64,000 nucleotides of DNA from Halotia branconii CENA392 (GTDB lineage Bacteria; Cyanobacteriota; Cyanobacteriia; Cyanobacteriales; Nostocaceae). This document shows positions 16,315-24,106 of this stretch, in pieces. The stretch covers positions 5,435,455 to 5,499,454 of the forward strand of contig NZ_CP124543.1 in NCBI RefSeq assembly GCF_029953635.1, in the 5' to 3' direction. Within the stretch, counting starts at the first letter, position 1; every line of letters begins with the position of its first letter. Position numbers and translations under genes: made by a program. The notes beneath the pieces are model-generated. The model saw only the letters and a list, made by a program, of their open reading frames with translations, was not told where the DNA came from and ran no database searches.

Positions 16315-17050
16315 TGATTAGCTCTCAAGGTATTAGTTTTACATATATTAACACAAATCTACTCTGCTTGGGAGATGAGAATAAATTATACTTTAAAAAA
16401 ATTCAGAACCTATTATTAGTAGCAAGTAGTGATTTTTCGTAAACCCTGAGTGTGATTACACTTAAGCCGATTGCTTCCCAACTAAAGAAAATATTTTCTC
16501 GTTTTGTCATCAACCGTAAGTAGTAAAAATAATTTATGACTGTTGACAGATAACGGATGCTACATCAACCAATGTTAACGGTAAGTGTGTATTTGTTTAG
16601 TTTATCAGTGGACTGATTTAAAATTCAAATAAGCCTGTTAGATTTAATCCCTAGCTAAAATTATCAAAAGGCAACGGTAAACCCACCTTTTCGAGGAGTG
16701 TCTGTAATAGTCGCCCCGTCGCCGTCAGGTATTGGTAGTCAGCGATGCACTGAGTTCGACTACGCGGCAGTTGAGCGAAGTCGAAACTCAACTGCTGCGA
16801 AGTCGAGATTCAACTACCGCTAGCTGAAGTGTGGTGAGTAGCAAAAACAACTGACCACTGACACGAAATCCCGCCCTTTCCAAGAGTGAGATGAGCTAAT
16901 TGTTCAGTTCTTTTAAACATCTGCCATCTTCGATCAATTGCACGAGGAACGATAAACTTTCTGATTGACTCGGATATGGTTGATCAAAGCCTAGATAAAG
17001 ATAATAAATTATCAGGAAGATTAACAGTGGTGTGATAGGAGAGAGTAAAA
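16315..17050. other. 736-bp gap with dispersed repeats upstream of alr
   Basis: Contains dispersed repeat C (16711-16755), followed by a reshuffled segment AGTTCGACTACGCGGCAG, a heptamer-type AACTGACCACTGACA run near 16848 and an AATCCCGCCCTTTCCAAG-type motif near 16866 that is related to 18475-18500. The last 60 bp before alr are AT-rich with GATAGGAGAGAG as the likely ribosome-binding site. Confidence 0.5.
16711..16755. repeat. Dispersed repeat C, copy 1
   Basis: Contains CGCCGTCAGG, then a shared GTAGTCAGCGATGCACTGA. The same unit occurs at 18431-18470 and 54541-54590. Confidence 0.8.
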
Positions 17051-18238
17051 ATGTTAAGTCGCAAGCAAACTTCTAGTGTTGCTTCTCATCAACAGTGCGA
17101 TACTTACGCTTGGTTTTCACAACGTGCTTGGGTAGAAATTGATTTGGGGGCATTGTCGCACAATGTACAACAATTGGTACAGTTTCTATCACCACGTACT
17201 CAATTGATGGCAGTGGTAAAAGCTGATGCTTATGGACACGGAGCAGTAACAATTGCCCAAACAGTACTGCAATCGGGAGCGAGTTGGTTGGGAGTTGCCA
17301 CAGTTCCAGAAGGGATTCAATTACGAGAAGCCGGGATTGAAGCTCCAATTTTAATTTTAGGAGCAACTCACACACCAGAACAAATTCATGCGATCGCTCA
17401 TTGGAAACTACAACCAACTTTATGCAGTCCTAAACAAGCTTTAATTTTTTCTAACGTTTTAGAAGCGATTAATTATGGTTTTCCTGTACCCATACACATC
17501 AAGTTAGACACAGGAATGTCTCGCTTAGGAACTGATTGGCAGCAAGCAGCTGAGTTTGTGCAATTAGTGCAACGCCTACCTCATCTGACGATTGCTAGCA
17601 TTTATTCTCATCTAGCTACAGCAGATAGTCTTGATCCTACAGTAATGCAAGAACAGCATCGAAGATTTGAGCAAGCGATCGCTCAACTCAAAGAAATAGG
17701 AATTAAAATACCCTGCTTGCACCTAGCCAACTCCGCCGCAACTCTGACAGATTCAGCATTGCACTATGATATTGTTCGAGTTGGTTTAGCAGTTTATGGA
17801 CTTTATCCGGCTGCTCATTTACACACTGCGATTCATTTGAAACCCGTTTTGCAACTGAAAGCACGAGTTACCCAAGTTAAAACAATTGCTGCCGGCACTG
17901 GTGTCAGTTACAGTCATAAATTTATTGCCCCCCACGAACTTCGCCTTGCCGTTGTGGGAATTGGTTACGCCGATGGTGTACCGCGCAATCTTTCTCAAAA
18001 TATGCAAGTATTAATTCGCGGTCAGCGAGTGCCACAAATCGGCACAATTACAATGGATCAATTAATGCTAGATGTCAGTGCTATTCCTGACTTACAAGAA
18101 GGAGAAATAGTTACTTTACTAGGAGAGCAGGGAAAAGAACAAATCTCAGCTAACGATTGGGCAGAACAATTAAACACCATTTCTTGGGAAATTCTTTGTG
18201 GGTTTAAGCATCGGTTGCCTCGTGTTGCCGTTATCTAA
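17051..18238 (+). CDS. alr: Alanine racemase
   Basis: PLP-dependent interconversion of L- and D-alanine for peptidoglycan synthesis. 395 aa, normal length, with about 25 extra residues before the barrel. The PLP lysine is in LMAVVKADAYGHGAV (about residue 57), the second catalytic Tyr in AVVGIGYADGVPR, and IKLDTGMSRLG and ITMDQLMLDVS complete the family pattern. ATG 17051 is preceded by AGGAGAGAG. It is followed by tRNA-Leu in the same direction, 59 bp downstream, without an obvious terminator between. Confidence 0.96.
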   Translation: MLSRKQTSSVASHQQCDTYAWFSQRAWVEIDLGALSHNVQQLVQFLSPRTQLMAVVKADAYGHGAVTIAQTVLQSGASWLGVATVPEGIQLREAGIEAPILILGATHTPEQIHAIAHWKLQPTLCSPKQALIFSNVLEAINYGFPVPIHIKLDTGMSRLGTDWQQAAEFVQLVQRLPHLTIASIYSHLATADSLDPTVMQEQHRRFEQAIAQLKEIGIKIPCLHLANSAATLTDSALHYDIVRVGLAVYGLYPAAHLHTAIHLKPVLQLKARVTQVKTIAAGTGVSYSHKFIAPHELRLAVVGIGYADGVPRNLSQNMQVLIRGQRVPQIGTITMDQLMLDVSAIPDLQEGEIVTLLGEQGKEQISANDWAEQLNTISWEILCGFKHRLPRVAVI

Positions 18239-18297
18239 ATTATTTGCCAATTCTCTATTCCCATACAATATTTGCTATGCTACTATAGTTGACTGAT

Positions 18298-18379
18298 GCG
18301 GATGTGGCGGAATTGGCAGACGCGCTAGATTTAGGTTCTAGTTCCGAGAGGAGTGAAGGTTCAAGTCCTTTCATCCGCA
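18298..18379 (+). tRNA. tRNA-Leu (UAG)
   Basis: 82 nt, 7-bp acceptor stem GCGGATG/CATCCGC, anticodon stem CTAGA/TCTAG around loop TTTAGGT giving anticodon UAG, long class II variable arm (TTCCGAGAGGAGT region) and T-arm GAAGG-TTCAAGT-CCTTT. The 3' CCA is not encoded. It is uninterrupted, unlike the intron-bearing tRNA-Leu(UAA) of cyanobacteria. Confidence 0.97.
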
Positions 18380-18430
18380 TTTGAAAAGATAAAAACATAA
18401 ATTTAAGCTTATCTTGCTCCATTGTACAGC

Positions 18431-18470
18431 GACCATCGCCGTCAGGTGTCAGTAGTCAGCGATGCACTGA
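18431..18470. repeat. Dispersed repeat C, copy 2
   Basis: ATCGCCGTCAGGTGTCAGTA followed by GTCAGCGATGCACTGA, matching 16711-16755 and 54541-54590. Confidence 0.8.
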
Positions 18471-18592
18471 CATGAAGTCCCGCACCTTCAAGGGGTGGAA
18501 TGAGCTTAATTGCAAATACTTTGTTACAGTTGCGATTTTTAATTGCAATAGCCATACCTAAAATGTAATGGGAGCATCCCACTTTTTTGAAC

Positions 18593-18689
18593 GTCATTGC
18601 GAACGTAACGAAGTGGAGTGAAGCAATCGCAAAATCTCTGACTAAAAACAAGTCAATGCGATTGCTTCGTCGTTCCTCCTCGCAATGAC
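18593..18689. repeat. Long dispersed palindrome
   Basis: 97-bp inverted repeat: outer arms GTCATTGCGA (18593-18602) and TCGCAATGAC (18680-18689), inner arms GAAGCAATCGCA and TGCGATTGCTTC. This is a widespread intergenic repeat type in bacteria; only one copy is seen here. Confidence 0.8.
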
Positions 18690-18743
18690 ACTTATTCTAT
18701 TGTTGTCAAATAAAAACTGGGATGCACCCAAATGTAATTTGCT

Positions 18744-18848
18744 ACATTCACAATGTATCGTCTTACATTAATGATGTATCGCCTTACATTAGTAATGTAT
18801 CCCCTTGCATTAATAATGTATTGTCTTACATTCACAATGTATTACCTT
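18744..18848. repeat. 21-bp palindromic tandem repeat, array 1 (5 units)
   Basis: Five exact-length 21-base units with consensus RCATTNNTAATGTATCGNCTT; ACATT and AATGT make each unit a small palindrome. Units differ from each other by 2 to 5 bases. The same unit builds the eight-unit array at 22873-23040. Confidence 0.92.
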
Positions 18849-18900
18849 ACAGAAAAATGATGTAGGTTGAGTTAAGCGCAGCGCAACCCAACATGAATCT

Positions 18901-19028
18901 AAACCAGCCGAGATGATGCTTCCACAAGCAAATTAGAGCAATCTTATCAAGCAATGTTCAATACTCAAAAAGCTGAAGTTGAAAAGCTAACAAAATTGTT
19001 GATGTTTAACCCACAGCATAATCTGTAA
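18901..19028 (+). pseudogene. Truncated copy of the following hypothetical gene
   Basis: Without a start codon, the frame TSRDDASTSKLEQSYQAMFN continuing TQKAEVEKLTKLL to TAA at 19028 matches residues about 31-60 of the protein at 19155-19523 (TSRDDASKSKIDASYEAMLN). The reading frame is kept over the matching region and then diverges, so it is a partial duplication or the remains of a paralogue. Confidence 0.75.
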
Positions 19029-19154
19029 ATTGGCGTTTAAATGGTGTCAAACTTTTAAGTTGCAGGTAGCGTTAATTACGTGTATTTTCTCAAGCGATTT
19101 TAAGTTTAAATTGACACGCTAAATATATAGTCCACTACGCATATATTAACAGCC

Positions 19155-19523
19155 ATGCAAAACACAAATCGCCGTCTCACGCCTCTTAACATTGATCAAG
19201 ATATTAATTCATTCCACGGTTTGCAAACCATCTCTGATTATCAAACCAGCCGAGATGATGCTTCTAAAAGCAAAATAGATGCATCTTACGAAGCAATGTT
19301 AAATGCTCAAAAAGCCGAAGTAGAGAAACTAACTTTATACCGTGCTGCGTCTGATGCGGCTCGATTAGCGGAGTGGGAATTTCACAATGCGGTGTTAGCG
19401 ATGAAAGAAGTTGTAAGAGGACAGTATGGCTCAGATAGCAATCAAGCTCAAGCTGTGGGATTGAAGAAAAAATCAGAGCGTAAGCGTCCTAGCCGCAAAA
19501 AGTTAGTTGAGGCGATGAGTTAG
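19155..19523 (+). CDS. Hypothetical coiled-coil protein, 122 aa
   Basis: Not recognised. The N-terminus is polar, residues about 35-95 form a helical, Ala-rich region (SYEAMLNAQKAEVEKLTLYR, SDAARLAEWEFHNAVLAMKE) and the last 20 residues are strongly basic (KKKSERKRPSRKKL), suggesting nucleic-acid contact or simply solubility. There is no signal peptide. A partial copy of it lies just upstream at 18901-19028, so the family duplicates locally. It stands at the left border of the toxin-antitoxin and CHAT patch. Confidence 0.6.
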   Translation: MQNTNRRLTPLNIDQDINSFHGLQTISDYQTSRDDASKSKIDASYEAMLNAQKAEVEKLTLYRAASDAARLAEWEFHNAVLAMKEVVRGQYGSDSNQAQAVGLKKKSERKRPSRKKLVEAMS

Positions 19524-19622
19524 TCGTTAGACATCTGGTAGAAATTAATTCTGCGTTACCCGAAACCCTTGTAGAAACGTAGCAATACTACGTCTCTACA
19601 TTGATTTTCACTCCTATGTCTA

Positions 19623-19805
19623 TTAAGTCTTATGCAACAAAGAAACATCTTTCAACAACTTTGGAAGATAAGAAACAAATTTTCTCTTGCTCTTTCTTTC
19701 TTGTGCTTTTAAATCTTGATAAATTGCTTGTAAGTCATGATTAAATTGATTCGCATGGGCTTGTCTAGCTTGATAAATTTCTTCGATAATTGGATCTTCC
19801 CACAT
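19623..19805 (-). CDS. Small antitoxin-like protein, partner of the PIN toxin
   Basis: 60 aa from ATG 19805 (an upstream extension would run into the toxin gene). It is a charged, helical protein, MWEDPIIEEIYQARQAHANQ, followed by DLKAQERKSKRKFVSYLPK. I recognise the pattern as a small cyanobacterial protein that usually accompanies VapC-like toxins. It starts 5 bases after the toxin stop codon, so the order is toxin first, the reverse of the common arrangement. The C-terminal basic part could hold the toxin. The assignment as antitoxin rests on position and size. Confidence 0.65.
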   Translation of the reverse strand: MWEDPIIEEIYQARQAHANQFNHDLQAIYQDLKAQERKSKRKFVSYLPKLLKDVSLLHKT

Positions 19806-19810
19806 AATTT

Positions 19811-20284
19811 TTACCTTTCTATCAGTTCTTCTGGAGTACAAATTATCACTGGTTCATAGCCTTGAGAGCGACAAGTGCGTTCAATTTCTCTCCGAATTAT
19901 AGCATTAGCAATATGTTTACAATTCCATGTCAATAAATAATTGATACCATTAGTTACAGCAATAGCAATATGTAAAGCATCCTCAGCTGCTTTTTGCGGC
20001 ATAATTTTAAAATCAAGAAAAGCTTGGGCTAAACTTAGTGCATCTTCTCTAGTTTCTAATAATTCTATTGTTTCTAAAATTTTTAGTCTTTGTTCAGAGG
20101 CAATAGAATCTCCAGCACTGGCTTCTTGAATAACTAGCTGTGAAGCCACTAGAACAAATTTATCTCGATAATTTTGCCACCATTCTTGAGTAATTTGTTG
20201 ATGCCCTGCAATCACAATATCTCGGCTAGGACGAGAAGTTAGATAACTTATTACTGAAGTTTCTACATAGACTTTTTCTTTCAT
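19811..20284 (-). CDS. PIN-domain toxin (VapC-like)
   Basis: 157-aa PIN-domain ribonuclease-type protein. It begins KVYVETSVISYLTSRPSRD, with the first acidic residue (Glu in YVETSV, where most VapC proteins have Asp). A second acid group is in VIQEASAGD, and DALHIAIAVTNGINYLLTWN carries the conserved Asp of the C-terminal active site. Known VapC toxins cut tRNA or rRNA and are held in check by a partner protein; the 60-aa gene downstream is the probable partner. No VapB-type gene is upstream. Divergent from the CHAT genes, with about 120 bp between. Confidence 0.85.
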   Translation of the reverse strand: MKEKVYVETSVISYLTSRPSRDIVIAGHQQITQEWWQNYRDKFVLVASQLVIQEASAGDSIASEQRLKILETIELLETREDALSLAQAFLDFKIMPQKAAEDALHIAIAVTNGINYLLTWNCKHIANAIIRREIERTCRSQGYEPVIICTPEELIER

Positions 20285-20401
20285 CAGATTCTTGCATTGT
20301 CAGAAACACATCACCTGTGATGAAATTCTACACTTTTCTGGAATTGAGGGTGTTGGCGTTGAATCATTCTCTTGATTATGTTGCGTTTCACGCCCTTACC
20401 C

Positions 20402-20794
20402 ATGAACGAACAGCGTCGGCAAGCTTACATTAACCTCGTTCAAAGTCTGTTGAATTGTCGTACTAACAATGAAGTCCAAGAAATTTTGGCAGCAAACCAA
20501 GAACTAGTGGATGTTGACTTGATACCAAACATCCTGGAAATAGCAAATCATCTACGACAACATGGCGAATTAGACCAAGCTAATCATTTAATGAATATAG
20601 CAGGGCAACAGCTTGGAGTTTATAGTAAATTACCATCGACTGCCACAACAAAAGAATGCTTATATTTCTTAGAACAAGCACTGAAAGTCATGGCAAATAA
20701 TAGAGATAATGTGCAAGTAGCTAACCAAATGCTTGTGGCAAACGTCAAAAAAATTAATAATATTTCCGCTCCAAGAATTGCGACAGCAGCGTAA
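20402..20794 (+). CDS. N-terminal part of a frameshifted CHAT protein
   Basis: About 130 aa from ATG 20402 (MNEQRRQAYINLVQSLLNCR is the conserved start of many cyanobacterial CHAT-TPR proteins; a TTG/ATG pair 24-30 bases upstream is less likely). The sequence continues through a helical EILAANQELVDVDLIPNIL region and one TPR-like stretch, then ends in a short unrelated tail. The next frame over picks up the CHAT domain. The switch lies at or near a run of seven A at about 20747-20753 (GTCAAAAAAATT). The long TPR array usual in this family is largely absent, so an internal deletion may have occurred too. Confidence 0.75.
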   Translation: MNEQRRQAYINLVQSLLNCRTNNEVQEILAANQELVDVDLIPNILEIANHLRQHGELDQANHLMNIAGQQLGVYSKLPSTATTKECLYFLEQALKVMANNRDNVQVANQMLVANVKKINNISAPRIATAA

Positions 20795-22085
20795 TGAATT
20801 ACAAAACCGCTATTTACCTGTTGGTTATGGTTTTGATTTTAATTCATTTCAAGCTACGTTGAATGAGAATACAGTCATCATTGAGTGGTATATTCTGAAT
20901 GATAAAATCCTGGCGTTTATTGTCACCAAAACAGGAGAAGTAAAAGTTTGGCAATCCCAGGCAGAAGATAGAGAAGCTTTGAGAAATTGGGTAAATCAAT
21001 ATTTACAAAATTACTACGAACAAAAAAACGAATGGCGGAAGAGCTTAGAGTCAGAACTTAAGCAATTAGCGGCAATTCTGCACATTGATGAAATAATTGC
21101 AATCATAAATCAGCTATCACAGCACTGCAATCAACTGATTTTAATTCCTCATAGGTTTTTGCATTTATTACCCCTTCATGCACTTCCAGTAAATCCAAAT
21201 GCTGCAAGTTATTCTAGTCTTCTAGATTTATTTCCTCATGGTGTGAGTTACGCGCCCAGTTGTCAATTACTGCAACAGGTACAACAACGCAAACGTCCTG
21301 ATTTCCAATCTTTATTTGCAGTTCAAAACCCCACAGGCGATTTAAACTATACAGATTTAGAAGTACAAGTTATTCAAAGCTACTTTAATACTACCAACGT
21401 CCTGAAAAAAACAGACGCGACACTCACAGCAATTAATCAATCTGACTTAAATACTTACCATTGCGCTCATTTTAGTTGTCACGGTTATTTTAATTGGACA
21501 AATGCTAGTCAATCTGGTCTAATTTTAGCCAATGCACCAGTCGTAGACACAGCAACAAAATCTAACTCTGAACGTTATCTAAACGTGCGCGCCGAGGAAA
21601 CTCACGATTTAGAAAAATGTCTGACGTTAGATAAAATATTTGCACTGCAATTAGAAAAATGTCGCCTCGTCACCCTTTCCGCCTGCGAAACTGGATTGAT
21701 TGATTTTGAAAATACCAGTGACGAATATATTGGTTTACCTAGCGGTTTTCTGTTAGCTGGCAGTAAAGCTGTAGTCAGTAGTTTATGGACTGTCAGCGAT
21801 TTATCTACAGCATTTTTGATGATGAAATTTTATGAAAACCTGCAAACAATAAATAATGTCTCCCTAGCACTCAATCAAGCACAGCATTGGTTGAAAAATT
21901 TAACAACAGAAGAATTTGCAGCACTATTAGTTAAATATGATTCACAAATTGCAGAAATTTTTGCTCAACTTGAAGAAGATGAGCAGATTTTTGCTGAAGA
22001 ATACTTATTACAGGCTAAGAATCGTAAGCCATATCCTTTTAAAAATCCTTTCTATTGGGCAGCTTTCACCGCCACAGGAGTTTAA
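20733..22085 (+). CDS. CHAT-domain caspase-like protease, C-terminal part
   Basis: About 450 aa from a TTG that is probably not a natural start; most likely the C-terminal part of the gene beginning at 20402, split by a one-base frameshift. The CHAT (caspase HetF associated with TPRs) domain fills about residues 120-450: LILIPHRFLHLLPLHALPV, the catalytic His in CAHFSCHGYFNW, and the catalytic Cys in VTLSACETGL, followed by GLPSGFLLAGSKAVVSSLW. Both catalytic residues are intact, so the protease part is still under constraint or the break is recent. CHAT proteins act in regulated proteolysis and some in defence. The 3' end overlaps the convergent gene by 4 bases. Confidence 0.85.
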   Translation: MWQTSKKLIIFPLQELRQQRNELQNRYLPVGYGFDFNSFQATLNENTVIIEWYILNDKILAFIVTKTGEVKVWQSQAEDREALRNWVNQYLQNYYEQKNEWRKSLESELKQLAAILHIDEIIAIINQLSQHCNQLILIPHRFLHLLPLHALPVNPNAASYSSLLDLFPHGVSYAPSCQLLQQVQQRKRPDFQSLFAVQNPTGDLNYTDLEVQVIQSYFNTTNVLKKTDATLTAINQSDLNTYHCAHFSCHGYFNWTNASQSGLILANAPVVDTATKSNSERYLNVRAEETHDLEKCLTLDKIFALQLEKCRLVTLSACETGLIDFENTSDEYIGLPSGFLLAGSKAVVSSLWTVSDLSTAFLMMKFYENLQTINNVSLALNQAQHWLKNLTTEEFAALLVKYDSQIAEIFAQLEEDEQIFAEEYLLQAKNRKPYPFKNPFYWAAFTATGV

Positions 22086-22456
22086 GATTCCGAATCGGGA
22101 ACCTGGCAAAATTTTTTAACCCCTATTTTAAAAGCATAAATAGCAACTACACTTGCCAATCCTGGAGGAATAGCAACACTCATCGCCAATGGTTCTATAA
22201 CAAGAGGTATTATCCCTGCTGCCAATTCATCCCTAAACTCTTCTTGGCAGATTATCTTACGGGACTTTTCTAACAAATCGTTCAAAATATCTGATTTTCT
22301 GGACGGTTCATAACCAGCCCTGATTGCCAATATTTTAGCTGCTGTGTCCAAATTTCCATTACGCTGCTCAATGAGATCAAGAGCATCAAGGGCATTTTGA
22401 TTATCCGCCAACTGACTGCGAAACTGACTAATTTCCTCTGGTGTAACAGTAAGCAT
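22082..22456 (-). CDS. Hypothetical protein convergent with the CHAT gene
   Basis: 124 aa. The N-terminal 75 residues form helices with an NQNALDALDLIEQRNGNLDT stretch that looks like a small protein-interaction domain. The C-terminal third has a hydrophobic helix (IPLVIEPLAMSVAIPPGLASVV) that may insert in a membrane, ending in polar residues. I have seen proteins of this pattern next to CHAT genes in cyanobacteria but do not know a function. It converges on the CHAT gene with stops 4 bases overlapping, and shares no promoter with it. A functional link is a neighbourhood inference. Confidence 0.6.
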   Translation of the reverse strand: MLTVTPEEISQFRSQLADNQNALDALDLIEQRNGNLDTAAKILAIRAGYEPSRKSDILNDLLEKSRKIICQEEFRDELAAGIIPLVIEPLAMSVAIPPGLASVVAIYAFKIGVKKFCQVPDSES

Positions 22457-23077
22457 TTATATAGTTTTAACCAGTAAATACACGAATAACTAGGGTCTGC
22501 TGAACAGCTTTAAAAGTCTTGTCTTGTAAAGTTTTGCGGCTATTTTTTGAGAAAAAAGTGCATGAAAATAGGCGTATAAGCCTTAAAAACCTTGGATATC
22601 AAATTTTTTGGAGTTCAAAAAATTGGAAACCATAGGCATAAAACTGTTCCCTGTTCCCTGTTTCCTGCCCCTACCAAAAGACTTTTTCAGCAAGCCCTAA
22701 CTAGATAATTATACATTTCATGCTCAATTTAGAAACATGGAAATTGCTCACACAACATTAACATGCAAGTAATCGACCACAGAGATTACAAACTAAAAAC
22801 AGTCAAAAGCTTTTAAATGCTTCGTTTTAAGGTAATCGACTACCTACGGTGTACACACAAGTTGCTTCATCAGCATTATTAATGTATCAGTTGACATTGT
22901 TAATGCAACGACTCCCATTGTTAATGTAACGACTGACATTGCTAATGTATCGGTTGGCATTGTTAATGTAATAACTCGCATTGTTAATGTATCGGTTGAC
23001 ATTGTTAATGCAACAACTAGCATTCTTCATGTAATGACCTAAAAAAATTCCCCTTTTTAAGAATTAATTTGCACAAG
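22457..23077. other. Gap with the second 21-bp repeat array
   Basis: The first 400 bp hold short AT-rich sequence and a CCCTGTTCCCTG-type run (22645-22670), with no frame worth calling. The 21-bp array fills 22873-23040. Confidence 0.5.
22873..23040. repeat. 21-bp palindromic tandem repeat, array 2 (8 units)
   Basis: Exactly eight 21-base units (168 bp), consensus RCATTGTTAATGTAWCGRYTG, each containing the CATT-N-TAATG palindrome. The unit is clearly related to the array at 18744-18848. Some units contain TAA in every plus-strand frame, so the array is not coding. Confidence 0.95.
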
Positions 23078-23998
23078 TCAAACCTCTTGCTGGTTTAACC
23101 AAGTAACTAAATCAGATAGTGACGAAAATCTCAAAATAGCTCTACCTAACGCTTCTAAACGTTCTTTATCTAAAACCTGCAATTGCTCAATAATCGACGC
23201 ATCAATTTCGCCAAAACGTTCATCAAGTAAAAGCTGACAAAATCTCAAAGCTTCTTTTTGTTCGCCACGTTGTTCACCCCGTTGTTCGCCACGTTGCTCA
23301 CCCCGTTGTTCGCCACGTTGCTCACCCCGTTGTTCGCCGCGTCGTTCACCAATTTGTTCGCCCTTTTGCAAAATATATTGATAAATCACTGATTCTTGCA
23401 TAGTTTCCTCCCGTAATAATTGCAGAATCAAATCTTGTTCAAACTTCAACCCTGCTAATATTTCTGTATATGTAGCCGTATTCTGTCTAGTCTCAATATC
23501 TGGAATTTTAGCAATTTCTGCTGCTACTTGCGATAATAACGCTGGTGCAGAATCTGTTCTTGTTAATGGTGCTAACGGTAATAACCCCAAATTATTCAGA
23601 AATAGTACCGAATCTTGCTCCCACATTCTGATAACTTGATAACGATGAGTTGTGACTTCGCTGACATATTCTGTGGTAAAGGCAATTTCATCACTAGTTG
23701 GTTGTAAGAATATCATTACCTGCGTCACTGGAACTTGATATTGACGTGTTAATCTGACGTAATAATCTAGCATTCGCAGTCCAATGGGAGTTTTGGATTT
23801 AACTGTAGTTTGAAATTCTAGGTGTAAAATTCGATTTTCTGTTTGCAAGAATGTTACAGAATCAGCGCGAATTGGTTCGATGCTCAATTCGGTTTTTAAT
23901 ATTTTAATTTGGCGTGGTTCTTGATTGAGTAACCAGCGAATAAAATCACGGGGATATTTTTCGACAAGGACTTTACACAGGTTGTCGTATTCTGCCAT
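23078..23998 (-). CDS. Rpn family PD-(D/E)XK nuclease with DUF4351, long copy
   Basis: 306 aa. The N-terminal part (MAEYDNLCKVLVEKYPRDFI, then ADSVTFLQTENRILHLEFQTT) carries the Asp and Glu-X-Gln of the PD-(D/E)XK nuclease fold of recombination-promoting (Rpn) and related putative-transposase proteins. A linker of one IGER and seven RGEQ four-residue repeats (12-bp DNA units) follows at about residue 215. The C-terminal DUF4351 helical domain (LLLDERFGEIDASIIEQL to LVTWLNQQ) closes the protein. Rpn proteins have been linked to recombination and phage defence. A near-identical sister gene lies 108 bp upstream. No signal peptide. Confidence 0.88.
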   Translation of the reverse strand: MAEYDNLCKVLVEKYPRDFIRWLLNQEPRQIKILKTELSIEPIRADSVTFLQTENRILHLEFQTTVKSKTPIGLRMLDYYVRLTRQYQVPVTQVMIFLQPTSDEIAFTTEYVSEVTTHRYQVIRMWEQDSVLFLNNLGLLPLAPLTRTDSAPALLSQVAAEIAKIPDIETRQNTATYTEILAGLKFEQDLILQLLREETMQESVIYQYILQKGEQIGERRGEQRGEQRGEQRGEQRGEQRGEQRGEQKEALRFCQLLLDERFGEIDASIIEQLQVLDKERLEALGRAILRFSSLSDLVTWLNQQEV

Positions 23999-24106
23999 CT
24001 AGAGATTTATTGTATTGATGTTTATGCAGGGCGATCGCTCATATAATAAAAACATCCCTGATATCTTCAAAATATCGGGGATATGAAGCCAACTAATTTG
24101 CCCAAG

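Larger units (their letters stand above)
18380..19154. other. Gap made mostly of repeats
   Basis: In order: dispersed repeat C (18431-18470), a long dispersed palindrome (18593-18689), the 21-bp repeat array (18744-18848), a fragment GTTGAGTTAAGCGCAGCGC of the common cyanobacterial AACCCAAC repeat, and a decayed copy of the following gene (18901-19028). The last 120 bp are AT-rich and may be the promoter of that gene. Confidence 0.6.

Noticed and set aside
18744..23040. CRISPR arrays
   Set aside because: The 21-bp units are contiguous with no unique spacers, and no cas genes are present.
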